From positions 1-64,000 of the forward strand of contig NZ_JAUDRH010000021.1 of the NCBI RefSeq assembly GCF_030381805.1: DNA of 64,000 nucleotides, written 5' to 3'. The stretch is from Chlorogloeopsis sp. ULAP01. GTDB lineage: Bacteria > Cyanobacteriota > Cyanobacteriia > Cyanobacteriales > Nostocaceae. The notes beneath the pieces were generated by a model. It was given only the letters and a program-made list of their open reading frames with translations, was not told the DNA's origin and searched no databases. The position numbers were made by a program, and so were the translations under genes. The number at the start of each line of letters is the position of its first letter. The first letter of the stretch is position 1. Shown here piece by piece: positions 9,228-17,405 of this stretch.

Positions 9228-11858
9228 ATGAAGCTACAAAAATTACTTTCAATTCTGTTGATTACAAATTCTTTTTGGATGTTGTTCATAAATCCTGCAA
9301 CTGCTGAGACAGTAGAAGGCATATCTAAGAGAAAAATTCGACAGCTGAGTGAAATAGAACTTCCCATTACTAGCGCCCAAAAACTAGTGCAAACGCCAAC
9401 ACCAACCAACTCCCCGAATCCAGACCCCCCTTACCAAGGGGGGAAACAGGGGGGTGTTGTACAAGTTACGGGAGTGAAAGCGAACCCCACCGACAAAGGT
9501 GTGGAAGTGATATTGCAGACATCTCAAGGAGAACAGTTAAAAACCATCAATCGCAGTACTGGCAATAACTTTATCGCTGATATTCCCAATGCTCAACTGC
9601 GCCTTCCTAATGGTGAGGCGTTTACATTCCGCTCGGACAAGCCAATTGCGGGTATTACTGAGATAACGGTAATAAATTTTGATGCCAACACAATCCGGGT
9701 GACGGTAACGGGTGAGGCGAGTGTACCAACTGTTGAGTTGTTTGATAGTGATGAAGGTTTGATTTTTGGTTTGACGCCCACTGGAACTGCGACGCAAAAC
9801 CCCACCCCGCCTACGGCACCCCTCCCCTTACCAAGGGGAGGGGAAGGGGAGGGGTCAGAACCCCCGACAAGTGAGACACCACAAAATGAGCCGATTGAGT
9901 TGATGGTGACGGGTGAACAAGATGGCTATAGTGTACCAGATGCGAGTACAGCGACGCGCACAGATACCCCATTGCGAGATATTCCCCAGTCGATTCAAGT
10001 CATTCCCAATCAGGTGATTAGAGATCAGGGTGTGAATCGGCTGCAAGATGCGGTGCGAAATAATGCTCCGGGTGTTTCACAGTTGTATCCTCAAAATCAA
10101 AACTTTGTCATTCGTGGATTTAGACAAGATTTCAACCTCAGAAACGGGTTTCGGACTAGCAGTGGCTTTGCCCCTATTGATGTAGATCTCGCTGATATAG
10201 AACGTATTGAGGTGTTGCGCGGACCTGCCTCGGTTCTGTTTGGGCAATTGCAGCCCGGAGGTGTGATCAACACTGTGACGAAACAGCCCCTGAGTGAACC
10301 TTACCATAATATCCAGTTCACAGGAGGACAGTTCAGCTTTTACCGTCCAGAGTTTGATTTTTCGGGGCCTTTAAGTGATGACGGAACTGTGCGCTATCGG
10401 CTCAATACAGCCTATCAAAACAATGGTAGTTTTCGGGACTTTGTGAGTGAGGAGCGCTTTTTTATAGCTCCTGTCCTGCAATGGAAGATCAGCGAAAACA
10501 CCATCTTAACGGTTGACTTCTCCTATACCTACAACGATCCAGTGCTTGATTTTGGTGTAGTAGCCCTCAGCGATGGCTCTCTGGTGCTGCCGACCAATCG
10601 AGCCTTATTCTATCCATCCATAGATGAATTTATTGAGGAGCAATATCAGGCGGGTTATCGGCTTGAGCATAATTTCAGTGATAACTGGCGGCTTCGCAAT
10701 GGCTTTTCTTACTCTGGCAGACGAGAATCTGGTGGCTATACATACATAGAAGCAAGACCTTTAAGGGAAGACCGCTTTATTGACAAAATCTATGCGGATG
10801 GTAGCTTTCGGCTCGAAGACTTTCAAATGCAGACCGATCTAATTGGGAAATTTGCCACGGGTTCCATTCAACATCAGTTATTGATCGGGTTTGATCTCAG
10901 TCGTGCGACTAGCTATTTTACGTTTGGTACTGCTCCATTACCGACAATCGATATCTTCAACCCAGACTATAATGTTACTCGACCAGACGTCCAAATCGAG
11001 GACTTTGGCACAACATTCACGGACAGCCTGGGGATCTATATTCAGGATCAAATTGATATTACCGACAATTTGCACGTACTAGTCGGTGGACGATTTGATT
11101 TCACAAAACAGTTCGATAGTTTTGACACCTTTTCTCAGTCGGATCAAGCGTTTAGTCCTCGTGTTGGTATTGTCTATCAGCCTGTTGAACCGATTTCTCT
11201 CTATGCCAGCTACAGTCAATCGTTTAATCCGGTGATTGGGCGATCGCGGACTAATACAGCCTTTAAGCCTGAGCGAGGCACTCAATACGAATTAGGTATC
11301 AAAGCAGACATAACCAATACTCTGTCCACCACGTTAGCAGCTTTTGAGATTACCAAAAGCAACGTACTAACTACTGACCCTGCTGATCCCATTTTCTCGA
11401 TCCAAGTCGGTGAGCAGCGCAGTCGAGGAATTGAATTCACTCTTCAAGGGGAAATCCTACCGGGATGGAATATTATTGCAGGCTATGCTTACACCGATGC
11501 GCGAGTCACCGAAGATAATCGCATTCCAGAGGGTGATTTTTTGCCGAGTGTTCCCAAAAATGCAGCTAACCTGTGGACAACCTACGAAATTCAAAGCGGT
11601 GATTTCAGAGGATTAGGATTAGGATTTGGACTAGTCTTTGTGGGCGAACGACAAGGTGATTTTCCTAACAGCAACTTCCAAAACCCCAGTTACGTCCGTA
11701 CTGATGCCGCCTTGTTTTACCGCCGAGATAACTGGAGAACTGCTATCAATATCAATAATCTCTTCGGTGTAGAATACTACGAAGTTGCTACAAATAGAAG
11801 CAGAGTTTATCCAGGCGCACCGTTTAATGTGCAGGCAACCATTTCCTACGAGTTCTAA
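9228..11858 (+). CDS. TonB-dependent siderophore receptor with AMIN domain
   Basis: An 876-residue outer-membrane receptor. In order: signal peptide (to about residue 29), an AMIN domain (about 75-175), a Pro/Gly-rich linker, a plug domain (LRDIPQSIQVIPNQVIRDQG, then IERIEVLRGPASVLFGQ and PGGVINTVTK), and a 22-strand barrel ending in the terminal aromatic signature ATISYEF. The AMIN-plug-barrel layout is known from cyanobacterial ferric-siderophore receptors. ATG 9228 is chosen because the signal peptide follows it; the 57 bases before it add no recognisable sequence. Parts of the linker are encoded by palindromic repeat-like DNA (9800-9856). Confidence 0.93.
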   Translation: MKLQKLLSILLITNSFWMLFINPATAETVEGISKRKIRQLSEIELPITSAQKLVQTPTPTNSPNPDPPYQGGKQGGVVQVTGVKANPTDKGVEVILQTSQGEQLKTINRSTGNNFIADIPNAQLRLPNGEAFTFRSDKPIAGITEITVINFDANTIRVTVTGEASVPTVELFDSDEGLIFGLTPTGTATQNPTPPTAPLPLPRGGEGEGSEPPTSETPQNEPIELMVTGEQDGYSVPDASTATRTDTPLRDIPQSIQVIPNQVIRDQGVNRLQDAVRNNAPGVSQLYPQNQNFVIRGFRQDFNLRNGFRTSSGFAPIDVDLADIERIEVLRGPASVLFGQLQPGGVINTVTKQPLSEPYHNIQFTGGQFSFYRPEFDFSGPLSDDGTVRYRLNTAYQNNGSFRDFVSEERFFIAPVLQWKISENTILTVDFSYTYNDPVLDFGVVALSDGSLVLPTNRALFYPSIDEFIEEQYQAGYRLEHNFSDNWRLRNGFSYSGRRESGGYTYIEARPLREDRFIDKIYADGSFRLEDFQMQTDLIGKFATGSIQHQLLIGFDLSRATSYFTFGTAPLPTIDIFNPDYNVTRPDVQIEDFGTTFTDSLGIYIQDQIDITDNLHVLVGGRFDFTKQFDSFDTFSQSDQAFSPRVGIVYQPVEPISLYASYSQSFNPVIGRSRTNTAFKPERGTQYELGIKADITNTLSTTLAAFEITKSNVLTTDPADPIFSIQVGEQRSRGIEFTLQGEILPGWNIIAGYAYTDARVTEDNRIPEGDFLPSVPKNAANLWTTYEIQSGDFRGLGLGFGLVFVGERQGDFPNSNFQNPSYVRTDAALFYRRDNWRTAININNLFGVEYYEVATNRSRVYPGAPFNVQATISYEF
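9800..9856. repeat. MITE-core-like sequence inside the receptor coding frame
   Basis: CCCC..CCGCCTACGGCACC followed by CCTCCCCTTACCAAGGGGAGG resembles the core of the 113-bp MITEs (14810, 15750, 51126) but lacks their terminal repeats. It is read in frame as a Pro/Leu- then Gly/Glu-rich linker between the AMIN and plug domains. Confidence 0.55.
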
Positions 11859-11921
11859 AGCAGGTGTTCTATTCAAAATGCAGGGAACCGTTTCCTAGAG
11901 GTTAGAAAAGTTCAAATCTTC

Positions 11922-12890
11922 ATGAAAAAGTTTCTACACCATCTCACCTACATGCTGTTTTTGGGAATAGTGGCATTTGTGCTTGCTTCGGGTTGTTATC
12001 GCAGCAGCGAACCAAATGCCACAAGCCTTTCTCCACCAGCGAAAGAGTGTCGAGTAATTGCACACACTATGGGAAAAACCTGTGTTCCTAAAAATTCCCA
12101 GCGTTTTGTGACTATATCTCAATTCACTTTAGGTAATGCACTCGTCCTTGGTGTTAAACCAATAGGAAGCACTTCTGATGGTTGGGATGATGATTTCCCA
12201 GACTATTTAAAGAATAAGGCAGAGGGAATACAGAAAATAGGCTCTCAATATGAACCTAATTTAGAAAGTATATTGCGGCTTAAGCCTGATTTAATTCTGG
12301 GGTGGCAATATGTTAAAACAATTTATCCTCGCCTCACTCAAATCAGTCCTACAGCATTGGGTGCATGGCAAGGTACACCTTCTTGGAGAGAACATTTCAA
12401 TTTTATCGCTGAGGCATTAGGAAAAAAAGAAATCGCACAACAAGCATGGGATAATTATTATAAACGAATAGAAGAACTAAAAATAGCGTTAAGCAGTCAG
12501 TATCAAAATAAAACAATATCTGTCATTCATATTAATGGATCAGAAATACAAAGCAGTGCGAAAAACTCATTTATTGGTTCTATTCTTGATGATATTGGAT
12601 TGCAACGCCCAAAAGTGCAGAATGTTGTCACACCAAGTGGTTGGACTGAGAGTATTTCTGAAGAAAAACTAGAAGAATTCGATGGTGACATTCTATTCGT
12701 GACAACTTTTGACAACAGAGATAAAGAAAACTTTAAGAAACTACAACAAAAACCCCTTTGGAAAACCCTAAAAGCTGTTCAGCAAGGGCATGTATACTCT
12801 GTAGATATCTGGCCTTGGATTGGGTCAAACTTAATTGCTGCTAATGCAGTAATTGATGATTTATACAAATATTTGATCAACACACCCTAA
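11922..12890 (+). CDS. Second iron-siderophore substrate-binding lipoprotein
   Basis: A 322-residue paralogue of the protein at 5918. It has a hydrophobic signal with a clear lipobox (LASGC), then CRVIAHTMGKTCVPKNSQRF, LGVKPIGST and LKPDLILGW. The predicted role is periplasmic ferric-siderophore capture. It follows the receptor gene by 63 bases, so it may share its transcript. Two different binding proteins suggest two siderophore specificities. The matching permease and ATPase are absent or broken here (see 13500-14301). Confidence 0.88.
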   Translation: MKKFLHHLTYMLFLGIVAFVLASGCYRSSEPNATSLSPPAKECRVIAHTMGKTCVPKNSQRFVTISQFTLGNALVLGVKPIGSTSDGWDDDFPDYLKNKAEGIQKIGSQYEPNLESILRLKPDLILGWQYVKTIYPRLTQISPTALGAWQGTPSWREHFNFIAEALGKKEIAQQAWDNYYKRIEELKIALSSQYQNKTISVIHINGSEIQSSAKNSFIGSILDDIGLQRPKVQNVVTPSGWTESISEEKLEEFDGDILFVTTFDNRDKENFKKLQQKPLWKTLKAVQQGHVYSVDIWPWIGSNLIAANAVIDDLYKYLINTP

Positions 12891-12999
12891 ATCGATTTTC
12901 AAACACATCCTAAATTTCTCTTGTAGTTATTGGCAAGAAATCAAACTGATTTTGAAGATGACTGAACTTGAGCAAGTGCGATCGCCGAGCTTGTAGTAA

Positions 13000-13485
13000 C
13001 GCATCACCCGACATCATCAACTCTCAATCCTCAGTATCCAAACGGGAGAACAACGTAGCCGAGGTATTGAATTAGATATTGCAGGAGAAATATCACCAGG
13101 CTGGAAGGTGATTGCCAACTATGCTTACATTGATGGCAAAGTGACTAAAGATAATGAGATTCCTGTCGGGGACAGATTATTTGGTGTTCCAGAACATAGC
13201 GCTGGATTGTGGACAACTTATGAACTTCAGCGTGGTAGTTTGCGAGGACTAGGATTTGGTGCTGGGTTGTATTTTGTTGGCGAGCAAGAGGTAGATTTAC
13301 CCAATGCTTTTAAACTCGCAAGTTATTTACGAGCAGATGCTTCCATCTTCTATCGACAGCAAAATTATCGATTTGCAGTCAACTTCAAGAATATTTCTAA
13401 TGTTAAGTATTATGAGGTTGATGGGTATAGTATCGACCCTGCACCACCATTTACGGTGTTAGGAACAGCATCAGTTGAGTTTTGA
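13000..13485 (+). pseudogene. 3' remnant of a TonB-dependent siderophore receptor
   Basis: Only the last ~150 residues of a receptor barrel remain. The clear homology starts at about 13036 (IQTGEQRSRGIELDIAGEI) and parallels the intact receptor upstream (IQVGEQRSRGIEFTLQGEI), down to the terminal LGTASVEF. The frame is closed by a stop at 12997-12999, with no signal, plug or start. A HIP1 octamer at 12978-12985 lies just before the break. It cannot give a functional receptor. It is probably the residue of a second receptor partnered with the broken ABC genes that follow. Confidence 0.85.
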
Positions 13486-13499
13486 TACGAGAGTTTTGT

Positions 13500-14018
13500 G
13501 TGAGTAAATTACGTCACCATACTTGGATACTCAAACCCTTGATTACAGCTTTGGTAGTGGCTATTCTGGGAGTGATTTCAGGGTGTAACAAAAATGTTGT
13601 TACATCAAATAATACTGTTTCTAAGGCTGTAAAATATACTCCAGCCACACTTAAAAATTGTGATCTGACGATTACCTACAATCAACCACCACAACGCGTA
13701 GTCACCATGACGCAAGCGGCAACGGAAGTCATGTTAGCGCTGGGTTTAGAAAAGCACATGGTTGGTACAGCTTATTTAGATAATCCGATTTTGCCAGAGT
13801 ATCAGCAGGCATATTCCACAATTCCAGTTTTAGCGCAGAAATACCCGTCACAGGAAGTTTTTTTAGGAGTTGAGCCAGATTTTGTATTATCGACTTTTAA
13901 AAGTGCTTTTGAAAAACAAGCAATTGGCTCACGAGAAGATTTATTGAAACTCGGTATTCATTCTTATTTAGTGCCAATTGAATGCGATCGCCCAACAAGC
14001 ACGCCTTTTAATTCTTGA
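13500..14018 (+). pseudogene. Truncated siderophore/metal-binding lipoprotein gene
   Basis: The 5' part of a FecB-type binding protein: hydrophobic signal with lipobox (VISGC), then CDLTITYNQPPQRVVTMTQA, LGLEKHMVGTAY and VEPDFVLSTF. Homology stops at IECDR, exactly at a GCGATCGC octamer (13984-13991). Beyond it the DNA is the 3' half of an ABC ATPase gene in another frame, so the protein ends after a few unrelated residues. GTG 13500 is the likely original start; a TTG at 13482 overlaps the preceding stop. The C-terminal lobe needed for substrate binding is missing. Confidence 0.85.
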
Positions 14019-14301
14019 TGAGCCAACCAATCACCTCGATATTCGCTACCAGTTGGAACTTTTGGAATTAGTAAAAGGGCTAGGTGTGACTACACTTGCC
14101 GCCTTACACGATTTGAATCTTGCTGCTACTTACTGCGATCGCATTTACGTCTTTAAAGAAGGAGTCATTGCCGCAGTAGGGAAACCGGAACAGCTACTGC
14201 AACCGACGCTGATTCGCGAGGTGTTTGGGGTTGGATCTTTTGTAGAGCAGGATTCAGGTATGGGTAAGTTGCGTATCAGTTTTTTTCTAGAAAATCATTA
14301 A
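13978..14301 (+). pseudogene. 3' half of an iron-type ABC transporter ATPase gene
   Basis: Encodes the C-terminal ~100 residues of a FecE-like ATPase: Walker B RLLILDEPTNHLD, the H-loop LAALHDLNLAATYCDRI and a family-typical tail. Walker A, the Q-loop and most of the signature region are lost. The left boundary is the GCGATCGC octamer shared with the binding-protein remnant, where the codons read IAQQA as expected just before Walker B. The pair looks like the two ends of a binding protein-permease-ATPase operon joined by an internal deletion. Confidence 0.88.
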
Positions 14302-14439
14302 TGGGAATTATTTAAAAGCTTAACCTGAATTAGCAACAAAGCCAAGTTTGACAGTTTGTCTTTTGACGACATATACCCTAGACAAGAGAATTAGGGAGAA
14401 TACTCTGCCGAACATGGCTTTTTCTAGAGAGAACACCAG

Positions 14440-14775
14440 ATGAGAAAGATTTTTTCTGTATTTTTACTGAGCATAGCAATTTTCACTTTTGCTTTCAATC
14501 GTCCGGCTTTAGCAGCAGATGCAGGGAACGGAGCTAAAGTTTTTAGTGCCAATTGCGCTTCATGTCATGCGGGTGGTAAGAACTTGGTTCAAGCCAATAA
14601 AAGCCTGAAAACGGAAGATTTGGAAAAGTATGGAATGAACTCAGCAGAAGCGATTATTGCTCAAGTTACTAATGGCAAAAATGCTATGCCTGCCTTCAAA
14701 GCTCGTTTAAAAGCAGAGCAAATTGAAGATGTAGCAGCATATGTCCTCGCCCAAGCCGAAAAAGGTTGGAAGTAA
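14440..14775 (+). CDS. petJ: Cytochrome c6 (PetJ)
   Basis: Soluble thylakoid-lumen c-type cytochrome that carries electrons from cytochrome b6f to photosystem I or cytochrome oxidase, replacing plastocyanin when copper is low. The 111-residue precursor has a 25-residue signal peptide cut after PALA. The mature protein starts ADAGNGAKVFSANCASCHAG with the CxxCH haem site, and the axial Met lies in NGKNAMPAF. The C-terminus VAAYVLAQAEKGW is typical. It is monocistronic; a 113-bp MITE begins 34 bases after the stop. Confidence 0.96.
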   Translation: MRKIFSVFLLSIAIFTFAFNRPALAADAGNGAKVFSANCASCHAGGKNLVQANKSLKTEDLEKYGMNSAEAIIAQVTNGKNAMPAFKARLKAEQIEDVAAYVLAQAEKGWK

Positions 14776-14809
14776 GTTGATTTCTATAGCTGGTAGGGGA
14801 TATGCCTTA

Positions 14810-14922
14810 TACCATTTCACTTTTTGAGTGATTCGTATTCAACCCCTCCCAACCTCCCCTTACTAAGGGGAGGTGCCGTAGGCGGTGGGGTAGATCCATA
14901 TCAGCCTTTTCGTGAAATAGTA
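14810..14922 (+). mobile_element. 113-bp MITE, copy 1
   Basis: Terminal inverted repeats TACCATTTCAC / GTGAAATAGTA (one mismatch) enclose a palindromic GC-rich core. A 3-bp target duplication TTA lies on both sides (14807-14809, 14923-14925). Same length as the copies at 15750 and 51126, differing at only a few bases. It has no coding capacity. It lies between petJ and the end of the MbnH-like pseudogene. Confidence 0.88.
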
Positions 14923-14942
14923 TTACCTGCTGCATTGTGAAA

Positions 14943-16237
14943 TCACCGCTCTCGGCTGATTGGCGCAAATGCTGGGTTATTAATGAAGGTTTCATCTGTG
15001 AGGCTGTGTAGGAACGCTAGTAAATCCTGCTTTTCGGACTCAGTTAACTGAAAGCCTCAGATAAATTGACTCTTAAAAGGATTTGTACTGCCTACTCCCG
15101 CAAACTTTCCCGTGTGGATGGTTCTGCCTCCCGCCTGATAATGGTCGATCACTTCCTCTAAAGTGGCTATACTGCCATCATGCATATAGGGAGCTGTCAA
15201 TGCAATATTCCGCAATGTCGGGGCTTTAAAACGACCCATATCCGAAGGTTTGTTTGTAAGCTCGCGTACTCCTGTGTTACTTGATGGATATGCACCTTTG
15301 CCATCAATATTGTAAAGCCCAGTGTTGTGAAAAGCTATTTCTTTAAATGCTAGGCGTTCGTGCATCACCGAGTCGGAGAAATTAATTCCACCATGACAGT
15401 GGAAGCACTCCAGACGTTCGCTATTAAACAGCGCTTCTCCGCGCTTTGCTGCTGCTGAGATAGCATTGACATCACCTCCATAGCGGTAGCGATCATAGGG
15501 AGAATTGACAGAAATCAATGTGCGTTCAAAGGCAGCGATCGCTTTAGCGAGGTTAGCAATACTGATTGAGTCTTTCCCAGGAAAGGCTGCGGCAAAGAGT
15601 TGTTTGTAGGTGCGATCGCTTTGCAACATAGTCAGAATTTCTTGCTCTTTTCCTACCATCCCCATTTCAACTGGGTGTTCTCCAAATAGAGGTATTAGCA
15701 TTTGAGACTCTAGTTTTGTCAGCCCAGGATTTGCCCAAGTTAGAACTGATACTATTTCATGAAAAGGCTGATATGGATCTACCCCACCGCCTACGGCACC
15801 TCCCCTTACTAAGGGGAGGTTGGGAGGGGTTGAAGATGAATCACTCAAAAAGTGAAATGGTATGAATTGTAGGCGATATTGGCCAGACTCATAGAATTAC
15901 GTGGGTGCTTTTCTCCAGTTGCACCAACTGCTACGGTTTTACCGTCAGTAAATGCTTTGGCTTGGATGTGACAGGAAGCGCAGGAAAATTCTCCTGTAAC
16001 AGATAAGCGCTGTTCATAAAACAAGTGTCTTCCCAGCTCGACTTTTTCATCACTCATAGGATTGTCTGCTGGAACTATAGGCTTGGGCATCCAAGCAGGA
16101 ATGTTCCAGGTGTAAGTGGCAGTTGGCTTTGTAGCAGTTGCCCTGTTATTCATGGACAACAACTGACTCAAGCCGATCGCCAACAGAAACGATAGAACAC
16201 AAATAATTATGTAAGCTAGCGATCGCCGCCACTTCAT
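14943..16237 (-). pseudogene. MbnH/MauG-like di-heme enzyme gene, disrupted by MITE and nonsense codon
   Basis: Two fragments form one di-heme cytochrome c peroxidase/MauG-type protein. The N-terminal part has a membrane anchor or signal and the first haem site CASCH (residues 86-90). The C-terminal part has the second site CFHCH and APYMHDGSIATLEEVIDHY. Between them sits a 113-bp MITE (15750-15862) flanked by TGA. Removing the MITE and one TGA restores IAYNS-VLTWANPG without a gap. A second lesion, a stop at 15057-15059, precedes 37 further in-frame codons (GFQLTESEKQDLLAFL) ending at 14943. It adjoins an MbnP-like gene, the usual partner of MbnH. Confidence 0.9.
15750..15862 (-). mobile_element. 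113-bp MITE, copy 2 (inside the MbnH-like gene)
   Basis: Same element as copy 1, in the opposite orientation. Target duplication TGA at 15747-15749 and 15863-15865. Its inner end supplies an ATG and some 25 codons that create an artificial start for the downstream gene fragment. Confidence 0.9.
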
Positions 16238-16241
16238 TTTT

Positions 16242-17144
16242 TTACTTCACCTTGAAAAAAGTTTGTCCAGGAGAAAATTTGCCGTTAAAAGGTAAACCTA
16301 TATTTGCCATGATGCCAGAACAGTCAGTATCGGTTGGCTCAGACATACAACCAGGAGCGGTATTAGTTTGATTTCCAGTCAAATTAGTATCAGCTACCAA
16401 TGCTTTTAAGTCAGCAATAACCACGTTTTTGTTGGGGATAAAGTTACCTAATATGACTTTTGCAGTATTAGGATGACTACAACTAGATGGTTTTTGGTTA
16501 TCTCCTACCGATTCACAGCCAGTGCTACCCAAGTGTATTGGAAAACCTACACTTTCGTGTTTATCTTGATGTTTCATGCCTGCTGATATTGCGGAGTTTG
16601 GCTGCAAGTCAATTCGCATAAACTTGTAGCCTCCGCGCCAGTTCCACCATAAAGACGTAAGGTTAAGAGGAGAGGATGCAACAGTTGCATCTTCGTGGTT
16701 AAGGTTAAAAGGTACACCCAAAGTGAATTGCAGTCCTTTGTAGTTGCCAGGTGGAACCGAACCGACAACAATATCTCGTGTTTCCACAGTGCCATTAGCA
16801 CAAGCACCAGTTTTGTTTTCAAAGTCTAGTAAGGCAACGTTTTGATATTGCCACTTGCCGTCTTGGTTAAGCGTCAATGGTGCTAACTTGCCTTTTTCAT
16901 CAATTAAAGCAACATCAGAGACATAAAAACGAGAGTCTGAGAGGGTTAAAGTAGTTGCTGGTTTACCTAAGCCCGTATAACTATTACCACAGCTAAATGG
17001 CTTGTCGCCCACCATTGCTTGGAATTTGATTGTCACTTGTTGAGTGTTATTAGTTTGGGCATGAGTTTCGGAAATTTTCCAAAAGTTAAATAAGACTGCC
17101 ACTACTGCCAAAGCGAAAGATGTGAAGAAAAGCTGCTGTTTCAT
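16242..17144 (-). CDS. MbnP-like metal-binding protein (metallo-mystery pair)
   Basis: A 300-residue exported protein. ATG 17144 begins a signal peptide (MKQQLFFTSFALAVVAVLF, cut after THAQ). The mature part contains VTIKFQAMVGDKPFSCG, several spaced Cys residues, and LWWNWRGGYKFMRID around W166, W167 and W169. This matches the MbnP family, a periplasmic copper-binding protein encoded beside the di-heme enzyme MbnH, which oxidises an MbnP tryptophan to kynurenine. Which Trp would be modified here is not known. The gene is intact, but its MbnH-like neighbour, starting four bases downstream, is broken. Confidence 0.85.
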   Translation of the reverse strand: MKQQLFFTSFALAVVAVLFNFWKISETHAQTNNTQQVTIKFQAMVGDKPFSCGNSYTGLGKPATTLTLSDSRFYVSDVALIDEKGKLAPLTLNQDGKWQYQNVALLDFENKTGACANGTVETRDIVVGSVPPGNYKGLQFTLGVPFNLNHEDATVASSPLNLTSLWWNWRGGYKFMRIDLQPNSAISAGMKHQDKHESVGFPIHLGSTGCESVGDNQKPSSCSHPNTAKVILGNFIPNKNVVIADLKALVADTNLTGNQTNTAPGCMSEPTDTDCSGIMANIGLPFNGKFSPGQTFFKVK

Positions 17145-17405
17145 AGTTATTTTTATATCAGCGCCTGTTTTATAAAATGAAGTGAATCGCTCTGTCAACA
17201 GACAATTTGTCAAACTTTATTTTCGATAATTAGGTAGGCTTAATTAGATGTAAAATGAAAGTTTTGTTCGTAGTAAGCGATTTATCGCTCTTGAAGGGGG
17301 TTAAGTGGCTCAATACAATACTCTACTAACTTTGATTTTAGTTAACCATTCTACTTAGCTTTACTGCACTTAGTGACTCCTATCCTAGAGTGATACGAAA
17401 GAAAG
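17145..17405. other. Intergenic region between the MbnP-like and MscS-like genes
   Basis: About 260 AT-rich bases. It probably holds the promoter of the MbnP-like gene. No RNA or terminator was recognised. Confidence 0.45.

Noticed and set aside
12978..12985. HIP1 octamer as the exact junction of the receptor remnant
   Set aside because: Receptor homology starts about 50 bases later, so the octamer is near but not at the visible boundary.
13108..13485. Apparent 125-residue gene starting at GTG 13108
   Set aside because: It is the tail of a TonB receptor; homology continues upstream of the GTG without a signal peptide, so it is a remnant.
15057..15848. Apparent 263-residue cytochrome gene with its own start
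   Set aside because: The first ~25 codons are MITE sequence; the rest is the C-terminal half of the broken MbnH-like protein.
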